Shown: positions 1 through 12,253, numbered from the stretch's first letter. The stretch is DNA of 64,000 nucleotides from Rhizophagus clarus (GCA_015698045.1 BLAL01000011.1:436501-500500), one strand, 5' to 3'. The notes: generated by a model not told the origin, from the letters alone. Translations and numbers: made by a program.

Positions 1-169
1 TTAAATTTTAAAAAATGCAAAAAGCACAAAACTGATATTTATAACCACTCCCTAACGTAATAAGTAAAATTGAAGAGCAGCCAAAAATGCTATCTATGAT
101 GTTAATTCAAACTTTGGTTAATCATGTAGGAAGTGGTAAACTCCTGCTGATCATCCAGGATAAAATTGG

Positions 170-341
170 ATTGTTCAGAATTCTGGAAAATTCTGGACAA
201 ATTTAAACCCAGACATATTCTGAACATCTGGAAACGTGCATGTTTTGGAACATTTTCCAGATTTACCAAACATCTGGAAATTGTCTGTTTATTTTTCTGG
301 ACAATTTCAGCATGAATTCTGGATGCATCTTTTTCGTAGGG
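170..341. repeat. Degenerate TGTCC/TCCAGA-rich transposon remnant
   Basis: Short motifs of the type TCTGGA, CCAGA and GGACA recur in both orientations. The right edge reads, on the minus strand, CCCTACGAAAAAG, resembling the terminal CCCTATAAAAAATAA of the element at 28226-28875. No left terminus or target duplication was found, so this is probably a truncated or diverged relative. Confidence 0.35.
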
Positions 342-394
342 TCAACAAACAACTTTGATCCAATAAAACACGTCAAAATGTGAAAATATTAGAA

Positions 395-1775
395 AACCGT
401 AAACCTACAATAAAAGAAAAGCGAAAATAAAAAACATCAAACATTAATAACGTTTGTTAAATAAAATAATTAAGTTTTTTTTTGAAGGTCATACCCTCAA
501 GATGGCCTTTGAAAATGGTTCATCTATCTAAAAAAGAAAAAAATAAACATTAATCAACATTTGTTAAATAAAAATAAAAAAAAATCAATTGCTTTAGTTT
601 TGAATAAAGTTTGGGCTTTATCTGAACCTAAAAAAAATTGAAAATTGAATGTTAGTTAATGTTTGTTGAAATGAAAACAAAATAAAAAAAATCATTTTGA
701 AGTTTTTTTATCTTCGAAATATCACAGTCTGCTTCTTTTAGACCTAAAAAAAATGAAAATAAATGTTAAATGACATTTGTTGAAATAAATAAAAATATAT
801 ATATATATATATTTTTTTCAAAGTTATTGAAAAAGAATTCCAGTCATATGTTTGGTATTCTAGATCCTATAAAATATAAGAATGAATGTTAGCCAACACT
901 CGTTAAATAAAATTAATAATAAAAAAAAATTATTTCAAAGTTTCTTTTCTTTACCTTCGAAATATTACAGTCTGCTTCTTCCAGACCTAAAAAAAAGAAA
1001 GAAATGAATGTTAGTTAACGTTTGTTAAATTTAAAAGTAAAAAAAATTACATTTTTTTACTTACAGTAATCCGCCTCTAAAGGAGTTTCAGACCTAAAAA
1101 TTTAAAAAAAATGAATATTAGTAATGTTTATTTAAATATAACATAAAAAAAATAATAAATTTCAAAGGTATTATACCTTCAAAATACCAGTCTAAATTCT
1201 GGACCTAAAAAATAAAATAAAATGAACATTAATAACGTTTATTTAAATAAAACAAAAAAATAAATAATAAATTTTGAAGGTATTATACCTTTGAAATAAA
1301 TCTAAAAAATAAAAAAAATGAGTATTAGTAATATTCATTTAAATAAAACAAAAATAAATAAAAAATTTTAAAGGTATTATCATACTCTTGAAATCCATAG
1401 TCCGCCTTTAAAGAGTTCCAATCCTAAAAAAGAAGAAAAGCAAAACATTACTAACGTTTTGCTGAAATACAAAAATTTTTTTTTCTTAATGGTCTGCCTT
1501 AAAATGGAGTTTTGGACCTAAAAAAGAAGATAAATGAACATTAGCTAATGTTCATCAAAGCAAATTAATAAAAAAAAAATTATTTTTTTTCAAAATTGAG
1601 TTCAGAACCCATACCTTCAGTATTCTGACCTACAAAAAAAGGAAAATGAGTGTTAGCCAATGCTTGTTAAATAATAAAATTTTTTTCTGAAGGTTACACT
1701 GGTCAAATGACCTTTGAAATTAGAGTTTTTTGCAGCTTTCTGGATAAAAATGATGTTTATTAAAAAAAAATATCA
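395..1775. repeat. Tandem repeat array, ~108-bp unit, about 12 copies
   Basis: The core motif (variants of ATGTTAGTTAACGTTTGTT followed by AAATAAAA) occurs near 432, 547, 648, 762, 884, 1006, 1113, 1224, 1322, 1445, 1538 and 1648. Each core is followed by a T-rich tract, an ACCTT..AAAT segment, a CAGTCTGC..C segment and GGACCTAAAAAA. No open frame persists, so it is non-coding. Related units occur at 19195-20060 and 46050-46510. Confidence 0.8.
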
Positions 1776-1783
1776 AAGATAAT

Positions 1784-2375
1784 TAGTGTGTCAATCCGGA
1801 TGATATCCGTCATCCGTTATCCGAATCCGAATCCGCTTAGCTCATCTGACTATCCGTAAAGAAAATCCGGATTCATCCAGATATCCGTCGGATTTATCCG
1901 AGTATCTGTCGATTTATCAGATCTATCCGGATATCTATTCGATTAGTGTGTCTATCCGGATAGATCTATCATCCATTTATCCGTGACGGATAATCAGATT
2001 TGTCCGGATATTTAACAGATATCTACAGATAAATCTGTTAATTATCCGTATTTATCCGTTTATTTTACGACCTAGTTCCGGCCGGAATAAATGATCGGCG
2101 AGCCGGATACCTTTTATGGATTTTGTGTAACTATGCTTGTTTTTTCGCAGGTATAAAATTTTCTTTTTTTGGAAATTTATGTCATGTCACGTGACATATA
2201 TCGGATATTAGGCAGATATCCGGATTACAGAGAATAATCAGATAAATCCGTAGATATCCGTGCGGATATCTGATATCCTTTTATCCGATCTGTTTAAAAA
2301 AACAGATACGGATATCTGGCAGATAACGGATATCTGATAATTATCCGGATAAATGGTAAACAGATTGACACACTA
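1784..2375. mobile_element. Non-autonomous hAT-type MITE with ATCCG-rich subterminal arrays
   Basis: The ends are inverted: TAGTGTGTCAATC on the left and GATTGACACACTA on the right. They fit the hAT terminal consensus YARNG. A perfect 8-bp target duplication AAGATAAT lies at 1776-1783 and 2376-2383, the hAT size. The 592-bp interior is packed with ATCCG/CGGAT motifs in both orientations and has no ORF. A second internal TAGTGTGTC near 1945 suggests an older nested copy. It sits inside the ~108-bp tandem array, whose units resume at 2395. Confidence 0.9.
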
Positions 2376-2383
2376 AAGATAAT

Positions 2384-2620
2384 GGAGTCTAGAACTTGTC
2401 TTTCAGTGTTTTGGACCTATAAAATTGGAACAAACCTTAGTTAAAGTTTGTTAAATAAATAAAAAATATAAAAAATATGATTTAAATAAAAAAAATAGTT
2501 GAATGTTAGTAATAAATATTCTCCAAACAAAATATAAAAAAGAATTTTGAAGTTTACCTTTGGAATGGTGTTTAAAGATGCAGTTCACTTATAAAAATGT
2601 GAGGTAAAGGTGTTTCTTTA
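2384..2620. repeat. Continuation of the ~108-bp array after the MITE
   Basis: Units with GGACCTATAAAA and core variants near 2430 and 2500 continue the array interrupted by the MITE. From 2620 to 3120 the DNA is A-rich with short direct repeats, and no gene is visible. Confidence 0.55.
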
Positions 2621-3124
2621 ACAAACTTAAGCCTGGGCTTGTCAAGTATTATTTCATTGTTTTTTATAAAGAAAAGAAGTCCAGAGTCCTATGAAAAAAA
2701 AAATTACTCAAGTTTCAAAGCTTAAAAAAAAGAAAAAAATAATTTTCAATTTTTTTAATAGCTTTAACAGATTATTTTGTTAAATTAAAAATTATTTCTT
2801 TAAAAAGCATTGAAATAAATTATTTTTTTTAAAGTGCTGTAAAAAACTAATCAGAAGTGCAAAGCTTATTAAAATAAAAAAAGAAAGTTTATGTAAAGTT
2901 TATCAAATAAAAAAAGAAAATGCTGAAGATCCTTAAAGATTTTTGTGTGAAATGTTTTTAAAATCTGCAATTTTGAAAATTATCACAGAATTTTATAAAA
3001 AAATCTTCAAAAAAATAAAAAGCATAACTTGTGTAAGATTGCACAGATTTTTATCAAAAATTGTTAAAAAAAAGTAGCAATCTGCAATTTTTGCAGATTG
3101 CCACAAATCTGAACTGATATATAT

Positions 3125-4062
3125 GAAAAACTGTTCTATGTCAAAAGTCTGCTGATTTTCAACAGACCCCCTGTGATTTTTAGCAAGAAGTCTGCTATTT
3201 TATAGCACACTCCCTGCTGTTTTCTGCAGGTACTTCTGCTGTTTTACAGCAGGTCCCCTGCTGTTATTGTAGCAGGTGATATGTTGTACAAACAGATCAG
3301 CACAAAACTGCTTTTTGCAATAGTTTTACCAACCGGTTGGAAAATAATAACTAAATTTAGTAATTTATGGATAAATTTGGAAATTTTTGCAGACCTTCTG
3401 GTTTGTAGAATAAAAATTCAATTTTATCACAAAAATATTGAACTTTACTTAAAATTAATTCTAGATAAATAAATTAAATTTAAAAGCAATTTCAGTTTAT
3501 AAGTATAGAAATATTATTAAATTTAATTATAAGCAGAAAATAAACCTACAATTAGTAAATTCTTAAGAAAAATGAATTCATGTTGCATTATGTGACATGA
3601 TTTTTCTAAAATTAAAAGAGAATCTACTAATTGTACAATGACATTTATTTTCTGCTAACTAAATTTAACACTATTTCAATATTCTATGAAATGTCTTAAA
3701 TTTAAATTTATAAAAATTTGTTTATCTAACATTAATTTTTAAATGAAGTTTGTTCAATGTTTTTTGTGATAAAATTGAATTTTTATCCTACAATCAAAAG
3801 ATCCACAAAAATTTCCAAATTTATTCATGAACTACTAAATTTAGTTATAATTTTCCAACCGGTTGGTAAAACTATTGTAAAAGGCAGTTTGTTTGTACAA
3901 CCCATCACCTGCTGCAATAACAGCAGGGGACCTGCTGTAAAATAACGGGGCACCTGCAGAAAACAGCAGGGGGAGTGCTGTAAAACAGCAGACTCCCTGC
4001 TAAAAATCACAGGGGGTCTGTTGAAAATCAGCAGACTTTTGACATAGAACGGTTTGCCATAG
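3125..4062. mobile_element. ~940-bp foldback element (near-complete palindrome)
   Basis: The sequence from 3131 matches the reverse complement of the sequence ending near 4050 across essentially its full length, with the centre near 3593. Arms contain serial CTGCTGTTTT/AGCAGG units that are themselves inverted, and the marker ACCAACCGGTTGG occurs in both arms (3328 and 3859 regions). GATATA flanks both ends (3116-3121 and about 4061-4066), a possible short target duplication. Short ORFs at 3281-3472 (+) and 3825-4010 (-) are the same arm read twice and are not genes. Confidence 0.85.
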
Positions 4063-4248
4063 ATATAACTTTCCCAATGTTAATCAGTAACCTGATGTAT
4101 TTTTTAAGTTTATTCACTGATAACAGATAAAAAGAGTTTTTTCATTTGATTTATTAACAATAATTATTTATATATTACAAATAACAGATAAACAAAAATT
4201 CCGATTTACAGTAGGTGTGATAATCATGCCGGTGAAGCTTAACAAATT

Positions 4249-4507
4249 AGTCCAGTATAAAATATAGGCGATCTATATTAAAATATAGATCTGATCTAGT
4301 ATAAAATATCAACTCATCTAATATAAAATATAGGAAAATCTAGTATAAAATATAGATAAATCTGGTATAAAATATAGATTTATCTATTTCATACTAGATT
4401 TATCTATATTTTATACTAGATTTATCCATTTCATACTGAATTTAACTATATTTTATACTAGATTTATCCATTTCATACTAGATTTATCTAGTATTTAATA
4501 CTAGACT
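4249..4507. repeat. Small foldback of TAGTATAAAATATAGAT units
   Basis: Several ~20-bp units with TCTAGTATAAAATATAG occur in direct orientation to about 4380, then as inverted copies (TATTTTATACTAGATTTATC) to 4507. The ends AGTCCAGTATAAA and TTTAATACTAGACT are inverted. It is non-coding and probably a MITE; no clear target duplication. Confidence 0.7.
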
Positions 4508-5522
4508 TTTGATCAGAACGGCGGGTCAAATTACCGTATTTATTAATAGCTCTAGCATGAGGATTGTTGCGGCAAAATGACACGTGACTAAAATTCGGTT
4601 ACGTCACATGATCATGATCATAGATCAATCATCAATGTTTAAAATGTTAAAAACATATTAAACATGTGCAATATATGCAACATATTGAACATAGCAATAT
4701 ATGAGATATATGCAATATGTTTAATTTAATCAATATATTAGATATGTTAGATATATTTAAAAATATGTTCGATATAATTTAGATAGATATAAATGCGTGG
4801 TGTATTCGTTTCGTTGTAAAATTCTTTAGATAGCATTTTAGTGTATTAATAAAATTGAATTTATTAATAAAGTCATCTCGTTGTTTATCTTTTTGATTTT
4901 TATTGTAATTAATTTTTTTTGTTGTTCTGTGTAACCTTCGTAATTTTCATTACAGTGAATCATTTATTATTAAACCGTCATATTTTATTTCATTTTGCAT
5001 TTATTTATAATTAAACACATACAGTCCTTCTACCATATATTTATACCGCTTATTCTTATAAGCATTTAACATGATGAAACTACTTATCTGAATAGGTGAT
5101 CCTCAATTCATCGCATTTTAAAACCAATTTAATTAAAGAACTGAGATTGCTTTTCGTATTTGATAATAAATTATGAGTTTATTAATTTTTTTTTTTTATC
5201 TAAATACGAAAATTGGTAGATTTAAAAGCTTTAGTATCTAAATATTTGTAATGATTTGTTTGACATTCATGGAGTATTGGAGTATTGACTATTTTTTTAT
5301 TATCAATTTTTTGCGAAATGCCATATTTATATGAAATTTTCATCTATATTTTATAGATTTGTAAATATTTATTTATTCAAGATTTGATTTTTATTGTGTA
5401 GCACAAATTTTCCGAAGATTCCTAAGTGGCTGTGCTTGTAAAATCCTACTCAAATAGTGGTGGTAGTGGTGTGAAAAATTATACACAGTGAAATTTGATA
5501 AACGGGATCTTTGATAAAAACC
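4508..5522. other. Gene-less AT-rich stretch
   Basis: There is an ATAT/ATATGTT low-complexity patch at about 4650-4790. Otherwise no ORF, RNA gene or repeat could be supported. Confidence 0.5.
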
Positions 5523-5695
5523 TAGTGCACAACCCGGGCTAATTTAATCTGACCCGACTTTTTAAATCGGGTCAGTATTAATATTTTACAGCTGATTTCA
5601 TAATGTACGGGATACATTCATTTTTATTTACATTTGACAAAACCCGGTAAGACTCAGAATAAGGTAAAAATTATATCATTAGATTCGTGGCACTA
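5523..5695. repeat. Short hAT-like relic with GACCCG motifs
   Basis: It starts TAGTGCACAACCCGGGCTAA and ends GTGGCACTA, so TAGTGC is inverted at the ends. The interior TTTAAATCGGGTCAGTATT matches the element at 10861-11604. No 8-bp duplication was found; probably an internally deleted, diverged copy. Confidence 0.45.
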
Positions 5696-8540
5696 TCTTG
5701 ATCTCTACCGAGTTTTACCAAAAATGACTACACTGCAAATACAAGTTTATTTCAACAGGTAAACTTAGTTTCTATTATTATGTTTGATTTTTTACTTTTG
5801 AAATCATATTTATTGTTGGTCTTAAAAATTTTATAACTATTATTTTATTTTTGTTTTGGCTTTAACAGTCATAGGAAATGTCACAAAAAAGAAAGGCAAA
5901 TTTTTTTCATTAAGGTCGGTAAAAAAAAAATTGTGGCGAAGTACCATCATTAAAAGTAGTATACATATATATGATCAAAGTTGGCCGAAATTAGTTAAAT
6001 CAGGTTAAATTTGCCGATGAATAATTCATAATGCTGGCCAAAATTTTCGTAATGCTGGTCAATTTTATAATGCCGGCCTAAATTTTGCGAAAATCAAAAA
6101 ATACAGGTTTAATGTAACACTGCATTTATTTAATATAGCGCTTAAACTTAAATAACAAAAGACGTGCATATTGACCGCTACTATGATTTTATTAAATAAT
6201 TTTTCGTATAATATTTATTACCTCACTTGGATCTCACTTGAAAGTTGACATACTTTTACTATTAAAAGTAACGAAAAGTAAAAGAAACTTTAGAATTTAC
6301 TAGACATGGTGAGAAATTAAAACTTTAAACTAATACTAGCAAAAATATATGTATTTTTCTTACTTGAAACTTAAAGAATAAACTTTTTTTTAGGGTTAAA
6401 TTTATTAAACAATTTATTTAATAATATATATTAGTGAATACGAGTATTTAGATGAATATTTGGTAGGCGAGGACAAAATTTATAGTGAATATAAGGATCT
6501 GTAGAAAGATTTTGTAGATAGAGACGAAGTTTTATGGTAAATATGAAAATTTAGTGGGTCATAATGAGTTATATGGTAATTATAAGAACTTGTGATATAG
6601 AGGATACTAATAAGAATGAATCTTTATTTGAATTAGATTTCAAATATTCACGCTAAGGTTAACCCAGTTTACTCAACAAATTACCTTGGATGAAAATGAT
6701 AAAAATATAATAAGTGATACAGAAAGTAATTTTTCTGGATCAGAATCTGATGATTTGATTAAAGGATGAGCAAGAAATAAAGTTCATGTCATGATCAATG
6801 TATCCAAAGGTAAAAACCAATGATTACATTAATTCCAAGCCATGTTCAGTTTTGAAAGTGAAAATTTTGAAAGCTCATGCATCTGTTGATTAATGTTTTT
6901 GAGAAGGGAAGAAGAAGGAGTGGATATGGAGAAGAAACCATATAGCAAATGTATCATAAAGTAATTCTTTGATTAAACATTAAAAATTTTGTGGTAAATT
7001 ACAATAAAATTTTAATTTATTTCTAGGAATTGCATGATAAATATACATACAGTATGATACAACAAGGGATCAATAAAAAAAATATTTTGATCAACCTACG
7101 TTAAAAAAATGAATTAGCTGACAAAAAAAAAAATTTTTTACATTAAAAAAATAAAAAATTTCACATTAAGAAAATCCATTTACCTTTTTTTTATTATAAA
7201 AGTTAAACTAAGCATACAGTAATAAACAAATCAACATATCCTTATATATGTATTTACCGTTCAATACTATAATTTTTTTTTTAAAAAAATCAATCTATGC
7301 GAGAAAACAATTATAATTAAAGCAGTCTACATAAAGAAAAATTATCACTTACAAGTCACCAAAAAAGAAAGTGTAATATTAATTTTTTTAAAATACTTTA
7401 TAATCCGCAAATATTGTTTTTAAATTATATTTTCACCGATTTTTCTCGTTCCCTTTTTCTAGCGTTCAAAGGATAAGAATTATTAAAGAGTTATAAACAT
7501 AAGAAATTACCAAAAAAAAAGCGCTTTATTTTGCTTTTTATTGCGTTTAGCTTTATTAAAGTTCTTACATTATAGTAAAAAATCATTTTTTTGCCTTTTA
7601 CGCAAAAACCGTCTAATTAGCCGCTTTTATAACCTTAGAAAATCTTTTACCTCTTGTAAATTTACATATATCTTTGTTGTTAAAAATTTAATTTTCTTTT
7701 TATTACAACTTGGATCTTGAAAAACGCTTATTTTTAAGGAGTATATTCCGTGAAGTATAAAAAAAAATTTTTTTATGAAAAAAAAAAGTTAACGATAAAA
7801 ATTGATAGAGCACATGATGGACTATCAATTTTATAATCTGCATAGACACAGTAGTTTAAATTTAACGAATGGTTACAAAATGAAGAGGTACAATCGATGT
7901 TACACAAAATTTAATATATTATAAAAATGATCTGCATGTGACATTTCCGGTGACTGTTAATTATTTACATTAAAGATATTACCATTTCGTTATTTATTGC
8001 AGTTTTATGTTGTCTTTAACATAATAATATATGCTTAGATATCAAGAATTCCTTGTATTATAGTTTTACTAAATTATATTAAGCTTTGTGAATTGAAAAA
8101 TAAGTCATCATGAATTTTTTCGCTAAAACGCGTGATCACGGAATCAAAGTACGTTAATTTTATTGGCCGATTTTGTTTGTGCGCGATTGTGTTTTGTTTT
8201 TGTATTCGTGAAAATCTTATTACACATTTTATGCAGATCATTTTTTTAGTTCTCTTTAGTTTTATTTGAAATGTACCCCAAAGTTTCAATTGACAATTTA
8301 ATTGACAATGGAGATGATGTAATCATTGACAATAAGTGTGTAACAAACATTACAAAAATTGTTGCTTTATTTGGAAGTTCGAACAAAAGAAACGAGGTTA
8401 CACTAATCAACGTCAATATTAATATAAGAATACTTTAATTGTAATAAAAACTTTATAATATTCTGTTTATTTGTTTATTTTATCTATTTATATTTTTAAA
8501 AATTTTTTTTCCAATAATTCAATAATTTATACTCATTGTT
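5696..8540. other. Gene-poor stretch with a possible decayed coding remnant
   Basis: At 5940-6080 a short repeat with GCCGGCC/TGGCCAAAATT motifs resembles 13380-13500. At about 6430-6960 (+) the sequence looks formerly coding: interrupted frames contain acidic runs such as LDENDKNIISDTESNFSGSE, broken by several stops; I do not recognise the family. From 6960 to 8540 it is A/T runs. The last ~100 bases carry the T/A-rich leader shared by the paralog genes (T-run, then CCAATAA, then TCTGATATG). Confidence 0.35.
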
Positions 8541-8549
8541 AAGTCTGAT

Positions 8550-9311
8550 ATGAATCAAGATCAAGCTTTTAACTTGGAGAGCCTTCCATCTTCATTAGAC
8601 TCACCTAATATGAATCAAACCCAAGTTTCTAGCTTGGAAAACCTTCCACCTTCCTTTACTTCATTTGATATGAATCAAGAAGTTTCTAGTTCGGAGAACC
8701 TTCCGCCTTCATTTACCTTATCTAATATGAACCAAACCCAAGTTTTGCCTTCCGTTATGAATCGAGACCAAGTTTGTAACATGGATAACATTCCACCTTC
8801 GTTTGTTACTATTTATCCTAATTCTCAAGATAATAACGCCCTACCCGTTTCTCCACAAAACGGATTTCACGTGGCTACTGCGACTCATCCTCAATATGAT
8901 AATACGCAAACGCTACCTCAACAAATTTTACCTTTTCATCTTACATCTTTCCATCCTACTAACTTTTTCTATCGACCACCAAATGACTTTTGTCATTATT
9001 ATATTAGTTGTAAAGAAATTAGCTACGATATTGTTGAATGCTTATTAAACAAATCATTAAAAGAAAATAACGTTCAATATAAAGAAAATGGATGTATTTT
9101 CTACTATCAGCAACAATATAACGCCAGGTTTTATCAGGTATCATGTGAGATCGTTTCTCCTCTTTTGATTAATAAGTGTTTAAATAAAAATTTTCTTGGC
9201 ATTGAGTTTCAACAGAATACGGAAAAAGAGAAACTAGTGTTTACTTTTGAACAAAAAGAAAACCTTGAAGATCATTTAAAACAATATTTAAGCCAATACT
9301 TATTAAAGTAA
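8550..9311 (+). CDS. Unrecognised paralog family, member 1 (repeat N-terminus, PPNDF domain)
   Basis: The function is unknown to me. Residues 1-~95 are four or five imperfect 20-residue repeats beginning MNQ, rich in S, P, N and Q. A ~45-residue low-complexity linker follows. The conserved C-terminal domain (about 139-253) begins FFYRPPNDFCHYY and contains CKEI, FYQVSCEIVSPLLI and the ending YLSQYLLK, with several Cys shared by all six paralogs. No signal peptide or membrane segment is visible. The start is the first ATG in the context TCTGATATGAA, shared with member 2; every repeat unit also begins with ATG, so internal starts are possible. The 3' flank to ~9420 matches the flanks of members 2 and 4. 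Confidence 0.8.
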   Translation: MNQDQAFNLESLPSSLDSPNMNQTQVSSLENLPPSFTSFDMNQEVSSSENLPPSFTLSNMNQTQVLPSVMNRDQVCNMDNIPPSFVTIYPNSQDNNALPVSPQNGFHVATATHPQYDNTQTLPQQILPFHLTSFHPTNFFYRPPNDFCHYYISCKEISYDIVECLLNKSLKENNVQYKENGCIFYYQQQYNARFYQVSCEIVSPLLINKCLNKNFLGIEFQQNTEKEKLVFTFEQKENLEDHLKQYLSQYLLK

Positions 9312-9824
9312 ATTAGAATTTTTTTTACATAATATTTAAATTTATAGGTTTATAACATTAGTAGTATCATCATTATTGTTTCTTTCTACCTTTATTATTA
9401 TATAATAAAGAATGGTCAAAAAATCTCCTTTTATGGTAATTTGTATCACCTCAATGATCTATTATATATTATATATATTATATTCCGTATTATATTGAAT
9501 ATATTAAAAAAAAAAAGTATTATATTGAATATATTCTATTGATTTTTATATCGATTTCATCATTATAATTGTTATAATATTATAATATAATTAATAATTG
9601 GGATTTAGGAGAGGGCAAAATTTTTGTTTCGCGAACAAAGGTTGTTTATATACCTTTGGATTTTTTTTAAAAAAAAATTTCTAGAGATTATTAATTTTTT
9701 TCCACATTTATTTACTTTAGCCAATTATAGTTAGTTATTTTTTATTTTAATATAATTTATTTACTATTCCTATCATACATAGTCCGGCTTCAGTTTAAAA
9801 TGATCGTAATTTAACACCACGAGC
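9312..9824. other. Shared 3' flank, then gene-less DNA
   Basis: The first ~110 bases (TTTACATA.., ATTAGTAGTATCATCATTATTG, TTTCTTTCTACCTTTATT) recur after members 2 and 4, implying gene duplication including the 3' untranslated region. The rest is AT-rich with a duplicated TATTATATTGAATATATT near 9490-9530. Confidence 0.55.
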
Positions 9825-10385
9825 AGGTAAAGTTTCATATCATTTCTTTTGGTGGTTTTTTTATCTACAAATCACTAATCAAGCGAACCTTCATTTTTTA
9901 TGTTAGAATCTGTCTTGAACTCGAAACGATCATGATGAAATGCTGCGAACAACAGGTGGCGTTTTTTTTTGAATATTTTTTTTATATCGAACTAAATAGC
10001 TAATACTAACCAACAAAAAAAATTTTTTCCATATTAGATTTGACTTTGGGATTTGGAACGGAAGAAACTGATGCCTCTGGAAGGTGACTTTTATTGAATA
10101 ATCTTTTTTTTGTGTTTTTTATATTGAATATTACTAATCAGCCGAAACTTTTTCTTCCTATATTAGGTTTTCGGTCTTGGGATTCAAAACAGAAGGAACC
10201 GACGCTGCAGAAGGTGACGTTTATCGAATCATCTTTTTTAGAGGGTATTTTTTATTTCGAATATTACTAATTAATCAATATTTTTTGTTTTCTATATTAT
10301 ATTCAGACTTGGGATTTTAAATGGAAGAAACTGATTGTTTTTTAGGGGTTTTTATCTCAAATATTACTAGTAAGACTGAAACTTT
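9825..10385. repeat. Tandem repeat, ~125-bp unit, 4-5 diverged copies
   Basis: Successive units contain CTTGGGATT..AAACGGAAG..AACTGA, then GGTGAC.TTTAT.GAAT, then a T-run and ATATTACTAAT. Copies diverge by many substitutions and carry no open frame. Confidence 0.6.
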
Positions 10386-10860
10386 TTTACTGTGGGTGAT
10401 TAGCTTATCATAGCTACGACAACTATATTTTGGACTATTCTTTACCATTGACGTTACAATAATTGATTCCTCGAATAGTTCGGGTGACTCATTATAGACC
10501 ATTCTTTATTATTGGCGTTAGCAATAAATACCACCCCCGGATGGAATAGTCAGTTCGGGTGGCACACAATCATTGGTACAGATAACCTACGCGTTTAATT
10601 AACACCAAGCAATTTATGTCTAATTAAGTTATAATAATAAATTATAAATTATTAAGTTTTTATTAATATTTTAATTCCCGAATCATACTGCAACAATTCG
10701 ATAGATTTTTTTATAGTTAATAATAACAAATATCAAATAATTTTTTATTAATATTTCTTTTTATTACCAGTTACTAACTAAATAAGGGTATTTAACTCGA
10801 AATGGATGGAGTGAAGCAATTTTGACGTCATAGTGTGGTAAATCAGCTGGTAACAAGAAT
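10386..10860. other. Gene-less stretch with a CCACCC/GGATGG motif
   Basis: The segment 10528-10556 (ACCACCCCCGGATGG then GGGTGGCAC) resembles the inverted ends at 23217 and 24778. No second end was found nearby. The target duplication of the next element (ACAAGAAT) ends at 10860. Confidence 0.3.
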
Positions 10861-11604
10861 TAGTGCTCCGAACAATACGAGTTAACCCGGGTTATTTTGA
10901 CCCGACTCGACTTTTAAATCGGGTCGGTATTTAAAATTTTAGTGACCCGTGACCCGCATGACCCGACCCTCCGGGTCGGGTCATACATTTCCTTGACCCG
11001 GGTTTTGACCCGGATCAACCCGAATGATCATTAATTGATTTATCTATTTCTTTGTTCCTATATTCATACTCAATTATCTACTATAATGCCTGTCGACTTG
11101 ACGACTTGACTGAGCAAACAACTCCTCTAACTCAACGAAGAAAGGCCTTGCGTAGTGAGCTTTTTACCAAAATCTCTTTAAAGAAAGAAATCTTCCACAA
11201 GCCATGAAAAGGCAAAAACTCATCGTGAATTAAATGTTTTAATTGTCCGTAAGTAAAAAATTTATACTGAAACATATGCCAAATATTAACCAGATATTTC
11301 TTTTAAAACTTTAGGAACAAAAAAGTCTAGTATCGTAAAGTTGGTGATTCCAATACGCATTGTGCGAACTTGACGTTGTCATAGATCAATTTTCTTATTA
11401 TCATATTAATGTAATCAAATATGATGTATAACAAAAATTCGAGTTTAGACTCGGGTTTATACGGGTCAGACTATGCTCGGATCAAGTCGATTTCGGGTTA
11501 TAAAATTGTGTGACCCGGGTATATACGAGTCTCTCCTTTTTCACTTCAGATCGGGTCGAATATATTCTCAAAACCCGACCCGATTTGACCCGTTAGGAGC
11601 ACTA
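10861..11604. mobile_element. Non-autonomous hAT-type MITE with GACCCG/CGGGTC arrays
   Basis: The inverted ends TAGTGCTCCGAAC and GTTAGGAGCACTA fit the hAT YARNG consensus. A perfect 8-bp target duplication ACAAGAAT lies at 10853-10860 and 11605-11612. The 744-bp element is crowded with GACCCG/CGGGTC near both ends and has no transposase. The interior near 11090-11400 includes unique sequence, possibly captured host DNA. Confidence 0.9.
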
Positions 11605-12253
11605 ACAAGAATTTTTTTTTTGTGTTGAAATAATTATTGCTAATTACTAATTGAATATTTATTCTGTTTTTTTTTTACTGATTAAATAAGAGGAATGCCT
11701 CATCAGTTATGGTAATAAAATTTTATTTTAGTTATTAAGTGACCACTGTATATTATTTCTTTTTTTAATTCAGATAAATAAAAGAACCATAGATGAGAAC
11801 CTAATAGCCAATAAGATTTTTTGATGGTCTGGCGCCGACGCAACCATCACGCATCAGCCTAATCTAGATATCTATTAAAAAATAAGTTTGCATTTAATTG
11901 TTGTGGTTCAAATTCGATCTTCCAATTAAGATATTTTATCCCTGAATGTTAAGCTCAAACTTGAATATGCACTTTGGTTATCAAACACTCCGAGTCGAAA
12001 ATCAATTGATTTTAATCTACAATACAACTAACTTTAACGGTTTTGTTTAACAAACAGAGAATATGTGTAAACACTTGAAAGCTGCAGGAGGATTAGGTAA
12101 GGCTTTCCTCCGTAGCTCATTGGCATGTGATTTTCATGAATGCCATGTTTTATGACATTAAATAATAAAAATATTAGGAAAAAAACAAAGGAAGGACATA
12201 CTGTACTTACACATGAATAACTAACTCTATTTTTATATTTATTATACTTTATA
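11605..12253. other. Gene-less stretch
   Basis: A weak tRNA-like pair of boxes (GTCTGGCGCC near 11827, GGTTCAAATTC near 11906) and a D-arm-like GTAGCTCATTGGC at 12111 occur, but no cloverleaf can be formed. No ORF. Confidence 0.4.

Noticed and set aside
395-1775. CRISPR-like regularly spaced repeats
   Set aside because: Spacers are themselves repeated and diverged together with the repeats; the context is eukaryotic with no cas genes.
3281-4010. Short ORFs 3281-3472 (+) and 3825-4010 (-) with the shared peptide VLPTGWKIITKF
   Set aside because: They are the same palindrome arm read on opposite strands, not two genes.
9960-10380. Eroded exons of a further paralog
   Set aside because: The repeated blocks form a tandem repeat without any PPNDF-domain motif in any frame.
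11820-12160. tRNA or tRNA-derived SINE suggested by GTCTGGCGCC, GGTTCAAATTC and GTAGCTCATTGGC
   Set aside because: No acceptor, anticodon and T stems can be paired in a consistent cloverleaf, and no tail or target duplication was seen.
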